DNA of 64,000 nt from Vermamoeba vermiformis (taxonomy: Eukaryota; Tubulinea; Echinamoebida). The stretch spans positions 248,001 to 312,000 of the forward strand of contig JBEWZL010000216.1 in NCBI GenBank assembly GCA_045837725.1. Direction: 5' to 3'. The notes beneath the pieces were generated by a model. The model searched no databases. It was not told where the DNA came from and worked only from the letters and a program-made list of their open reading frames with translations. Every line of letters starts with the position of its first letter. The stretch's first letter is position 1. A program made the position numbers and the translations under genes. Below are positions 10,945 through 20,317 of the stretch, in pieces.

Positions 10945-11193
10945 TTAGAAATAACTGCTTGTCTTCGTATCTCCGATCTGAGTGACTTTTCCAAACGAAA
11001 TTGTTACTTTCTTATCGCCAATCTTGTCTATTTGGCCAAATGAATAGGTAACTTCGTCATCACCGATCTTGGCTATTTTATCAAAGCTATAAACGACTTT
11101 ATGAGGCCCAAACGCGCTCCATTTGCCAAAACTCTTCGTGCAACGTCCGTATACTTTCTCCAAGGCCCTCTTTAAGTCCTCTGTATCGCTCAT
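10945..11193 (-). CDS. KIG-repeat small protein 1
   Basis: An 82-residue intronless frame beginning MSDTEDLKRALEKVYGRC. It has a short helical N-terminus and then four tandem 15-residue units of the form S-F-(G/D)-K-x-x-K-I-G-x-x-x-V-x-(Y/W), for example YSFDKIAKIGDDEV and YSFGQIDKIGDKKV. The regular alternation suggests short beta-hairpins stacked as a small solenoid or barrel. There is no signal peptide or membrane segment. This is the most divergent of four paralogues in the window (others at 11375-11611, 15945-16181 and 52813-53049) and lies head-to-tail with the second. I recall no named family; similar I-G-punctuated repeats occur in bacterial hypothetical proteins. Function unknown. 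Confidence 0.7.
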   Translation of the reverse strand: MSDTEDLKRALEKVYGRCTKSFGKWSAFGPHKVVYSFDKIAKIGDDEVTYSFGQIDKIGDKKVTISFGKVTQIGDTKTSSYF

Positions 11194-11374
11194 ATTGTTG
11201 CTAGGTCAAGGTTGTTGCGAAAATGAAAAACTGAAGTCACGATCTTGGGACTGGCCCGTAAAATTCAATCAATAAGTGAGTTTATTTAATCTGATGCAGG
11301 ATTACATCAAATCATAATTGTACAATTTGATTTTTCCACAAAAAAATGGCAACGGTTTGAAAAACTAAAATTTT

Positions 11375-11611
11375 TTAGATTTTCGTATCTCCGATCTGCG
11401 TTACTTTGTCGAAAGATCGAGTGATCTTTTTACTGCCAATCTTATCCACTTTACCAAAAGAGTAAGTGACGCTGTCGCTACCAATCTTGGTGACTTTGTC
11501 GAAGCTCCAAGTAACTTTGTGAGACCCAAACTTGTCCCATTTGCCAAAGCTCTTCGTGCACGAGCCGTAGATCTTAGTTAAAGCCTTTTCCCAGTCGCAA
11601 GTGTTGTCCAT
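11375..11611 (-). CDS. KIG-repeat small protein 2
   Basis: 78 residues from MDNTCDWEKALTKIYGSC; this start is chosen because the other two close copies begin identically. Four 15-residue units follow: SFGKWDKFGSHKVTW, SFDKVTKIGSDSVTY, SFGKVDKIGSKKITR and SFDKVTQIGDTKI. The ORF extends upstream in frame by eight codons, but there is no homology there. Its 3' flank (11225-11374) resembles the 3' flank of the copy at 15945-16181: both contain AAATTCAATCA, then GCAGGATTACA, then TGTACAAT, so whole transcription units were duplicated. Confidence 0.75.
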   Translation of the reverse strand: MDNTCDWEKALTKIYGSCTKSFGKWDKFGSHKVTWSFDKVTKIGSDSVTYSFGKVDKIGSKKITRSFDKVTQIGDTKI

Positions 11612-11888
11612 TGTGGTCGATGTTCGTCTAATCAAAGAAATAGTAAATTGCGATCACAACCACAAACCTTAGAAATTTCTTTCGATAAAGACGTTTCAAT
11701 CGCGCTATAATAAGCTTAACAGAACTTACTAGAGTAGAAATATTAGTATTTGTCATTTATAGTGCTTGTGTCGCAAAAGTAGCACATTAAAAAAAATTAT
11801 GACCCCGAAGCCGATCTACCAAAAAAAGCGTGGCTCCTAAAAACAAAGCAAACTTTATCATTGAGGAACGTGTACATGTCTCTAGCAC

Positions 11889-14800
11889 TTATTTACGCCA
11901 TTTCTTTTGGAAGAACAAGAAGGCACCTGCAATCAATCCGACTGAAACAGCAACGGTTGCAGCAGTTACAAGAACTGTCTTCCACGGTGATTTCTGCTCT
12001 AACTTCTTCGTCTTCGCTTTATTCTCTTGCTCTGCACGTTCTCTCTCTTCTTTCATCTTCTTGATCATCTCAAACGCCCTTGGCACATCAGACAAAACAG
12101 CAATTAAGCCTTCTTTGATGACTTCCACATCAGGCTTGTTCTCATTTCCAGGTGATTTTCGGAATATTTCCACGAATTCCTCCCACGCGCCAGTAATGAC
12201 AGTGATCGTTTGATCATCCTTGTGATCGCACAAAGTGCCGTAGGTGCCTCGTAAAACCTTCTCCCACTGTTCTAATGAGCCTTCCAAAAGGTTAACTTCT
12301 TCTCTAATCTGTTCAACACACGATTCTCGGAAACCATCGAGTGGGGCTCGAGGGTCATAGGGCTCTTCTTCTGCGAGGAACCACCATAACAATAGACCAG
12401 AAATTTGGGGGCTGTTGCTGGCCATACCCTCTGTCATGAGCGGCGATCCGAAAAACACTGCAGTCGCATAACGCTGCGCAGCAAGGTTGTCTTCCTTCGT
12501 GTAAGACACAGCGCTCATTCCGTCATTCTTGGCGTTCTCTGAGTCCACTTGGCCACTCGTGAGTTCATTTTTCTCTGTGACGAACGGAGTAGGCCCGTAG
12601 ATTTCAGTGAACGAGATCTGGCCTTTGTGCTGTTCTTGGTACAGTTTGCGGCGCTTGACAAGTTCTTGTTCGGCTTTCACCATCCTGTCACTAATACAAC
12701 AATAGTATCAATAGTGCTCGTATAAATATGGGAAGGTACTCACGCTGCAAACAAACGATAGGATATAATGAGACACACGTCAACTCGCTCTTGCATTGTG
12801 ATTACATGCGGCATCGGCGCTCCAGGAATTTGCGGAACAAATCCCCGAATAAGACCAGTAATAAAAGGATGATCGTCTGGGAATTCTCGGTCACACAGCG
12901 TCAGAACTGCATTTTCTTGGTAAATTTTGTCTAATTCAAAGATCGTACGGTTTTTCTTCTGTTGAATTGAGTGTTAATAACAATTTGTTGCATTATTAGC
13001 CTATCATTCTGTCTTACCAAATCGGGATTTTTGCGCTCTTCTAATTTTCTGATTTTACGCTTGTTCACAAGGTAGTCAACATAGTTGCTGCACAACAGAA
13101 TAAAGAGTCGGTCTTTGACTAAGTTTAAGATCTGTGTCAATGGCTGATTGGTATCGATAGGCTAGAAATAATAATATATCAGCTCAGCATAAATAAGTTC
13201 ATATCGTTCTATAAATAGTACATACGAAGTCGAGATTGCCAATCAGGTTTGTCAGCATCGTCTTCATTTCAGGTCGATTTGCCTCGACGTCTCTGATAAT
13301 GAAGTGTTAGAGCAAATGCAATATTGTTGGACGCATTCAAATTCATACAATTCGATTTTTTCGCGAAAACAACCATAATGTCAGCGCACTCTCCCGACCT
13401 CCCTAGGCATCGTATCTATATCAACCCCATATGGCAACAATGCCATTGGGGATGGCTCCGGGTATGCCTTATTAGGAAAGTCCCACGTGACTATGGGGTC
13501 GCGTGACGAGCGCCGACATTTTTGTTAGTGCGAAAAAATTGGGTTGTATGAATTTGAATGCGTCCAACAATAAGATTATGATAAACCAACCTTAGGGTGT
13601 TATCAGATTGTAAGATTTCAAATTTGCTGAACAGCCACTCCAAAACGCGCTCAAGTCGGCTGTCTTCATTATTATTGTCCTCTTCGGTCTCTTCAACCAC
13701 CGGCTCGGTTTTTTCATAGTAGTTATTGGCAGCCATCAATTCGGGCTCAACTTCTTCGGGATCGTCACTGTCAAGCAACTGAGTTTCAAATTCTTGAACT
13801 GTGACGCAGAAAACATTAGTCATAGTAAATATTACTATTAACCCTTTAGTGACGGGAAGAGCGTGACAAACCAAATTTTTTGGCAACTGATACAATAATT
13901 TTTAATATTTAATAATATTTACACAACTATATATGTAGTATAGTCGTGGTAATTGGCTCGAAAAATTTATCGATAGAGCCGAGAAAAAATTAATTCTTTC
14001 TGAAATTTCGTAGAAAGTCAAACTTTGTCAACGTCACGCTTCCCCGTCATTAAAAGGGTTAAAAATCAGTCGTACTTATTTCACTGTAGAGCTTGAAGGG
14101 CCATTTTGATTTGATCTTCTCATCCTTATCTAGCTCTTGAAGGTAATGCACGATGTCAAACTCGAACGGTCGTTGACCAAAGTTGACTCGGCACTTGTTG
14201 TCAAATCGTTTGATGCCGACTGTCGGGTACAAATGGACTAAATTTCTAATTTTGGAGCCCATAGTACCTAACAACGCTCCGTTCTTAGTGACGAACAGTT
14301 CTTTGGTGGCATAATTTATACCAAGGCCAACTACGAGGTACGCGTTAAAATTAATCCAACAACACCACGTGTCACTTACAAGTATCGCCTTGATGCCATG
14401 GCTCGCAAAATTGAATGCCAAAGGGTCGTTGGTTGAAGAAACATCCGTCGTCGGAGTGAAGTCCGTACGAGTCTTTGCCCCAACCAGGCATCGCTTGTAA
14501 GTACTTATCAAGGGCCAAACCAATTCCAACGATTCTACAGTGCCGGTTAGATATGAACAGTAGCAGTATATGCTATGTTGATATGTATAGTAAAGTGAGT
14601 CTTAACGCAGGATCTCGTTATGGACGAGCGCTCAAAAATCCGATTACTACTTACGGCTCATCTGGACCGAAGTTATCTACATGCACTTCATAGTAAGCAA
14701 CGCAGAAATTAACTTGCGGCAATGGATACAACTTGTATTTTCCTTGGGCGGAGTGAGTTCAGTTAGTTAAGGAAGATCGGATCTATTCGCTATTCAAGTA

Positions 14801-15382
14801 AATTAATCGTGATCAAAATTAAGGTTAATTAAGGATATGACAGCCTTCGCATCCATGTTAGCATCCGTAAAGGCGTGGTAGTGCAACGAATTGGGATCTT
14901 CATCGATTTGTTTAGCCAAGCCAGAATCCGCAGGGCGAATAACGATATGGTTATTATATACGCGCTTAGAATATTCTTCTAATATTCGATACTCTCGCTT
15001 CCAGTTGATCTTGCTGGACAGATCCTGAGTCAGCAGTTTCGCTCCTAGTAATTAATATTTTTAATAACTAAATGAACCAGTTCATGTTATGTAATATATA
15101 TTTAAGTGGCAGAATTTTTATGATCAATAATTAATTAATATTTTATCTAATTTTTATTCAGTTTGAGTGCCAAGTGACGCGAATCCTCTAGCACTTACGT
15201 TCAGGCGATAGCTCCCACTGAGACAAACAAATATATTTCCATATTCCTAAATCGTCAACGACTTTTGAGTAAGTCTTATTGAGTTGCAACAGCCTGCCCA
15301 AAGAGCACGAATCCAGCCTTCGAAAAATAAGGAACTTGAGCTCTTTAGGAAATATATCAAAATCGCCGTAGTGGTGTTCCAT
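11889..15382 (-). CDS. F-box / SPRY (RanBPM-type) protein with C-terminal membrane anchor
   Basis: About ten exons read in one frame from the ATG at 15382. Exon 1 holds an F-box (IFPKELKFLIFRRLDSC, then WKYICLSQW). A linker leads to a full SPRY domain over about five exons: NFCVAYYEVHV, IVGIGLALDKYLQAMPGWG, DSYGLHSDDG, GLGINYATKELFVTKNG and LYPTVGIKRF..VNFGQRPFEFDI. After it come an acidic stretch (EEVEPELMAA, EETEEDNNNEDS), a long helical region (LERVLEWLFSKFEIL, LTQILNLVKDRLFIL, LTLCDREFPDDHPFITG), a coiled coil and a last segment TVLVTAATVAVSVGLIAGAFLFF followed by QKKWRK, a tail anchor. F-box plus SPRY suggests an SCF adaptor at a membrane surface (inference). Two introns, 13293-13590 and 13799-14075, each contain a MITE. 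The join after KA (donor gtcata, acceptor atacaag) is the weakest. Confidence 0.75.
13324..13570. mobile_element. MITE with about 40-bp terminal inverted repeats and TA duplication (Tc1/mariner-like)
   Basis: The left end begins TTGTTGGACGCATTCAAATT; the right end is its reverse complement (AATTTGAATGCGTCCAACAA). The match runs about 40 bp into the element with a few differences. Flanks are TA at 13322-13323 and TA at 13571-13572, the target duplication of Tc1/mariner-type transposons. The 247-bp interior has no transposase frame, so it is non-autonomous. It sits inside a 298-bp intron that would be 49 bp without element and duplication. Confidence 0.85.
13842..14058. mobile_element. piggyBac-like MITE with TTAA target duplication
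   Basis: The element starts CCCTTTAGTGACGGGAAGAG and ends with the near reverse complement (CGCTTCCCCGTCATTAAAAGGG). TTAA flanks both sides (13838-13841 and 14059-14062). A TTAA duplication with ends starting CCC is the hallmark of piggyBac transposons. The inverted repeats are about 28 bp with a few mismatches, and the 217-bp body is AT-rich and non-coding. It makes up most of a 277-bp intron of the F-box/SPRY gene; without it the intron would be 56 bp. Confidence 0.85.
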
Positions 15383-15944
15383 TGTTGAATTCAATTATAA
15401 AATAACCAGAACAGAGATCACAACTGAGTTTAAGCGACGATCTTTTTGATACGAAAATTCCACTTAAAGAAGAGCGATGCAATCTCGAACCTATACAACG
15501 TAGCGTATCACTTCACTACTTATGAAACTAAAAAAAGCATCGTTTACGTCAACAGGAGCACGTGTTTTAGCCTTAACTGGAATTATTCTCGTATTATCTG
15601 TGGTGAATCAGAACTTGGCAGGTATGCCTCAGATGACCACTTAGAACGACAGGGCTTTTCGATTCGGTTCGCGCACGAGCTTCATTCAATCGGGAAGACC
15701 AGTAATATCAAAATACCGCTAGATGCGGATTGCGAGAATTGCCGAAGCCATCAATGGAGGTAATAAGCAAATAAGTACCTGAATGGTGAATGCTCGGAAG
15801 CTGGTCGCGAAGATCTTGGACTGGTAAAATTCAATCAGTTTATTTCAATCCATGCAGGATTACAACGAAATACCATTCGTTGTCATTTGTACAATATAAT
15901 TCTTCCACAATAGAGTGGAGATTAGTTTGAAAAGGCTTGATTTT
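15383..15944. other. Non-coding interval upstream of the F-box/SPRY gene; 3' flank of KIG-repeat gene 3
   Basis: The right half (about 15800-15944) is homologous to the 3' flank of KIG-repeat gene 2 at 11240-11374. The left half is presumably the promoter/5' UTR of the F-box/SPRY gene. A rightward 105-codon open frame is present, but it has no ATG and no splice support. Confidence 0.45.
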
Positions 15945-16181
15945 CTAGATGCTTGTATCTCCGATCTGCGACACTTTGTCGCTACGTCGAACAACCCTTT
16001 TACTACCGATCATCTCTACTTTACCAACAGAGTAAGTGACGTTGTCGTTACCAACCCTGATGACTTGATTGAGGCTCCAAGTAACTCTGTGAGATCCAAA
16101 CTTGTCCCATCTGCCCCCGCTCTTCGTGCACGCGCCGTAGATCTTCGTCAAAGCTTTTTCCCAGTCGCAAGTGTTGTCCAT
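15945..16181 (-). CDS. KIG-repeat small protein 3
   Basis: 78 residues, starting MDNTCDWEKALTKIYGAC. The same four 15-residue units are present but degenerate: SGGRWDKFGSHRVTW, SLNQVIRVGNDNVTY, SVGKVEMIGSKRVVR, then RSDKVSQIGDTSI. The conserved Phe of each unit is replaced by Gly, Leu, Val or Ser, so this copy is relaxing or specialising. The sequence just upstream (ATCAACAACTCATACACA before the ATG) is nearly the same as that upstream of the fourth copy at 53049, showing that 5' UTRs were copied too. Confidence 0.7.
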   Translation of the reverse strand: MDNTCDWEKALTKIYGACTKSGGRWDKFGSHRVTWSLNQVIRVGNDNVTYSVGKVEMIGSKRVVRRSDKVSQIGDTSI

Positions 16182-16411
16182 TGTGTATGAGTTGTTGATA
16201 GTTAGAGACCTGATTGTTGAATGAGGATTTTATCGAACAGCGATTTAATCAAAGTAGTAATTTGTGTGCACGTGCGTATGCACACCACAAACAACCACAA
16301 ACATTAGAATTCCTAAATCGGATGTCAATTTACCTATTAAGTCGTCATATATCTGCAAATCATCAATTATAATTAAACGAGGTCAATCTAGTTCACTGAA
16401 CCAAAGTGACT

Positions 16412-18113
16412 TTATTTGACGCCGATCCGACGAGCAAAATCCATTGCAACACCAGGGTACGTTACAAAGCTGTATATACGACGCCATAGCTCAATAGGGA
16501 ATTTTTCAAGGAACGATTTGCTCTTTGAAATCATTGCAATCGTTTGCAAGGTGTTCGTTACATTCGATCTTTGCTCCAATTTGTTTCGTTCAGTGAACGA
16601 TTGAATAAGATTAGTGACCTCCATCGATTGAATTTCGAAGTGATGTTCTAAAGTCAATTTGATGATACTGTGATTAACTTCTGTCACGTCTTTGAACGAA
16701 TCCAAATTCAGGTCTGTGAATTCTTCAAGTGGAAAACACGTTATATGAAGCTCAGTGAGAGATTGATTGTATTTCAGTGAATCCCAGATTGGATTCAGTG
16801 AACTATTCGGTCGTGCTTCAAATCTGAGGACGCGTAAAGTGTCGTTGTTTTTCAACACTTCTGCGATTGATTCGATCGTCTTTTCTGACGCTGAATTTCC
16901 TCGAAAATCAACTGAAGTTATTGATCGGTTGGTTTTTAGTAGCGGCAGTACGGTGTCAATAACATTAGAGTTGCGTAGATCCAGCACTTTCAAATTATTA
17001 TTCTGAGCCAATCCTTCTGCTATATAATGCATGTTGTCGTAAATAAGGTCCGTGAAGCGTAACCCAAATACTTTCAAAGGCAAATTAGCCGCTAGAAAAT
17101 TTCCAATATTTTTTTCGCGGTCGAAGCCGGACGTAAATCTGGACAAATGCAAAGCTTCTAACGGGCACTTTGATAGTACCATATTATCTAATAATAGTCC
17201 TAGTGTTGTGTGGCCAGCAAATCCCTCTTCTATCTTGAGACATGTCAAACTTTTGTTGACACGTGTCAAATTGACAAGTTGGTCTATGTATTCTTTCTGC
17301 GTGTTCATAATATTAGTTATTCACTGAACCGAAGATTCACTGAACGGTACTTTGATTTTGAACTTACCAAGCGACCATCGTTTTCTCCAGGGGTCAGACA
17401 TAATGTCGTAATAACCGAATTAGGGATTATCTCGGTCATAGTTGGCGTGTCTGTATCTGGAAGTCCAAAAGATGTGACTTGGAGCTGTTTGATAGTTGGA
17501 TGTGCTTTGACGGATTCAAAAACCGGCTTGAAGTTCTTTATGTAGCCTTCCATTTGCGATCCAATAGTAATTTGTTCGATGTATCTATTCGATTTAATTG
17601 CATTGACGACTCCTTCATAATTAAATTGTTGGTCGAATTCGTCGTACGGAGTCAAGATCAGAGTGAACTTTTTGACCTTGCTGAATGACAAATACTCTGC
17701 TACTGCTTTAAGTGCATTATCTATATCATATGTAATCGTAATCCAACAGTTAGTAACGTTTTGGATTTTTCGCAGCGCATCTAGAATGAGATCCCATTGC
17801 AGAAATTGACCACCGATGACTATTTTTTTGGCTAGAGTACTCTTCTTAACCTCTTCATTATTGTTTGTCTTCGTCGATAGAACCAAGATACAGAACTGGC
17901 GCGTCAACAAATTTCTTTGCCCAGATCTCACGCGTGCCTGCTGACATTATTAGTATTTATTTAATACCAGCGATATTGCTAAAATTAAAGAACATAATTT
18001 AGATTCTATATTATTGATAATTATGTCATTTCTAGTTGTTGGGCGGGTTATAAAAAAATCTGGAGATAATTTACCTCAATTTGTTTGTCTTCTCCGGAGT
18101 CAAACAGATTCAT
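16412..18113 (-). CDS. LRR protein with C-terminal F-box-like segment (paralogue of 7074-8246)
   Basis: Three exons join in frame: a first exon from the ATG at 18113 (MNLFDSGEDKQIE), an exon starting near 17940 and ending with GENDGRL before donor gtaagttc, and a last exon from KEYIDQLVNLTR to the stop at 16412. The product is about 510 residues. It has RNH/NLR-type leucine-rich repeats (TTLCLTPGENDG, LEALHLSRFTSG, LKVLDLRNSN, SITSVDFRGNSASEKTIESI) and ends with FLEKFPIELWRRIYSFVTYPG, an F-box-like helical motif at an unusual C-terminal position. It is longer at the N-terminus than its paralogue. A DNA block of about 110 bp at 16820-16930 is nearly identical to 7495-7607. Confidence 0.8.
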
Positions 18114-18398
18114 GCTAATAATTGGCTGTCTATATTTTTGTTTCTTTCGTGAAGCGCTTGTTTAACAAAGAAATCAAGAGTATTCAGGAAGGTCCTTGGA
18201 TGTACGTGTTGGGACAGTCTACGAATTGAAACTCCTTCGTGTTCTCACATTTTTATCAAGCTAAGCGGAATTTCATTGAGTCCTGTTGTTTCGTTGGTGT
18301 CATAATCGCAAAAATATACGAACCAGCGAAAATCAATTCGATCCTCTTTTTATTCAAACTAAAATTCAACCAGTACGATCACTAAGGTCACAGTGCTT

Positions 18399-19975
18399 TT
18401 ACTGGCAAGTACTGATATCAGCAAATCCAAAGAGTGGATTATCGGCCGAAATGGGATCGTACGCCATATTGAAGCGTTGAATGAAGGCGGTGCCGAGTGC
18501 CGGATCTGTTCCAGGAGCTACCGCTCTAACACCAAGGCAATACTGCTTGTTGGCAGTAGGCAACAAATAATCAGACCCAGATATAACCATCGGCTGGAGC
18601 TGACTGACGTAGAAGGTCAGGTCGGGAAACGCAGCAACTTCTTTGTCAGTCATCGGGTAGCACTCGCCATCCAACAAGCCCTTGCCTTTTGGCACGTCGC
18701 ACACTCCCACCAAATTCACTCGGTCACACATGGCGTACAAAGCTTGGGCAAAGTTATTGAAGACGGACGGGTAAAACGAGATCGAGGCACTGGCGGTAGA
18801 AATGCGGGTGTTTGTGTAATTTTGGTATGACGAGCCAATAGAAGTTTTGTTGATAAAAACATTTTGGATGCTAACTGCAAAGTATTAGTGAGAGGCCTAT
18901 AAGCCTTTAAAATTAAGATAAAAAGTCTACATACAGTAATTAGTCCATTGGAATGGATAGGTTGGGTAAGTCAGATCCTCTCCGAGAGTAATGTGTGGAT
19001 TTTTGGAACCCAAGCAAATACCCAATGTAGTTGGAAGATTATTCTGCTTCGTCCAAAAGGCAAAGGGCGAGCCTCCTGCACATTTTAAGAATTAGAAAGA
19101 GGATCTCGATCTAGTACATTAAGAGCGATTAAACGTCATACCCATCCACAAGCTATCAACAAAGTCACTGAAGCCAATCCATCCATCCATACCCTCCTGC
19201 AGGAATCGTTATTCAATGGATCGGATGTACAAGTCGGTCACTTACAGGTACCAAATCAGGGTAGGCCGTTGTTAATGCGCCCACTGAAACATTATTAACC
19301 GAATAGCCAAGCCAATACAGAGTGTCCTTGTATATGGTACCATTCGCAGGTCCTGGAGCGTTCTAATCCGTCTAAAATTAGGAATCGTTTCCAAATGAGT
19401 GCATAGGCCTTACAGAGTCGAACTCGAATTCGCAGATTTTTGTTATTGGATTACAAGAGCAGCTATCATACCGATTAACAATGATAAAATCGCGGTTTAC
19501 GGATTTAAGATGATCATCGTACTTACTACAACTTAGAGGGGCACTGTATCGGCGGAGCTGTTGAAATAGCCAATAGTTATTAAAGATTTCTCAATTACAA
19601 TAATTTCTCATCGGCAGCTAACCGCAGTAAACTTACTAGTTGGTGTGTAGGGAGTACTTTGTTGACAACCGCTGCAAGTCTTGTTGAACAAGATCAAATC
19701 AGCTGAAATAGTGTTCAACAGCAACTTGTAAGTAACAGGAGGATTGCCAACTTAAATAAAATTATTAATTAATTTAATTTTTCAAATCCGGATCCACGAA
19801 AGTCCTTACTTTGAACAGGAAGGTAGTATAATCCCAGAGCATCTTCGTATAAGGGAAGATCGGATCGCTTGTTGAATTCTGCGGCATTCAGCTCTCGTTT
19901 TAAGAGAGGAACTCGTACACAGAAAACAACGTTGCTAAGGACAATCAAACAAAAGACGATGCAGGTGTGCTTCAT
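18399..19975 (-). CDS. Secreted pepsin-fold protein lacking both catalytic aspartates
   Basis: The ATG at 19975 begins a clear signal peptide (MKHTCIVFCLIVLSNVVFCV). About seven short exons then follow the aspartic-protease (A1) plan: GLYYLPVQ, VGNPPVTYKLLLNTISADLI, a cysteine pair (NKTCSGCQ), TIYKDTLYWLGYSVNNVSVG, MDGWIGFSDFVDSLW, FAFWTKQNN, CLGSKNPHITLGEDLTYP, and a C-terminal half ending LTFYVSQLQPMVISGSDYLL and QYCLGVRAV..LGTAFIQRFNMAYD. Pepsins carry DTGS and DTGT at the two active sites. Here the first is NTIS and the second ISTASAS, so both catalytic Asp residues are missing. N-glycosylation sites and paired Cys fit a secreted protein. It is probably a pseudo-protease with a binding or structural role; that last point is inference. 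Confidence 0.8.
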
Positions 19976-20317
19976 ATCTAAGATGGAAAAGCGAAGGCTT
20001 AATTAACAAGCAACGTTTTTTACCGAACCTTCAATTTCCTATTTTATTCCAAAGCGCTTTCCGATCTGTAGTAATCAGGGAGTTCCTCGCCATACAATAA
20101 GAAGAATGCTATTAACTTTCGATTAGGTACTATTACAACTATGAATAGTACGACGCTGGAGCGAGGAGAGGTCAATACTACGCGATTTTAGAACTCCGCT
20201 ATTGTACTCTACTCTTTGTCTTAATTTTTTTCGTCATGTAAGGTAGATGCATTGTTGAATAGGGTGAAAGATATTGTTTAAATATTACAAGGTTATTTTT
20301 GACTTACACCGAGCAAA
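19976..20317. other. Non-coding interval
   Basis: Lies between the pepsin-like gene start and the stop of the DH-PH-RhoGAP gene, both leftward. It should contain the promoter of the former and the 3' UTR of the latter. I see no open frame with splice support. Confidence 0.4.

Noticed and set aside
15446-15763. Rightward 105-codon frame between the F-box/SPRY gene and KIG gene 3
   Set aside because: It has no ATG, no splice context and no recognisable domain; part lies in a duplicated UTR neighbourhood.
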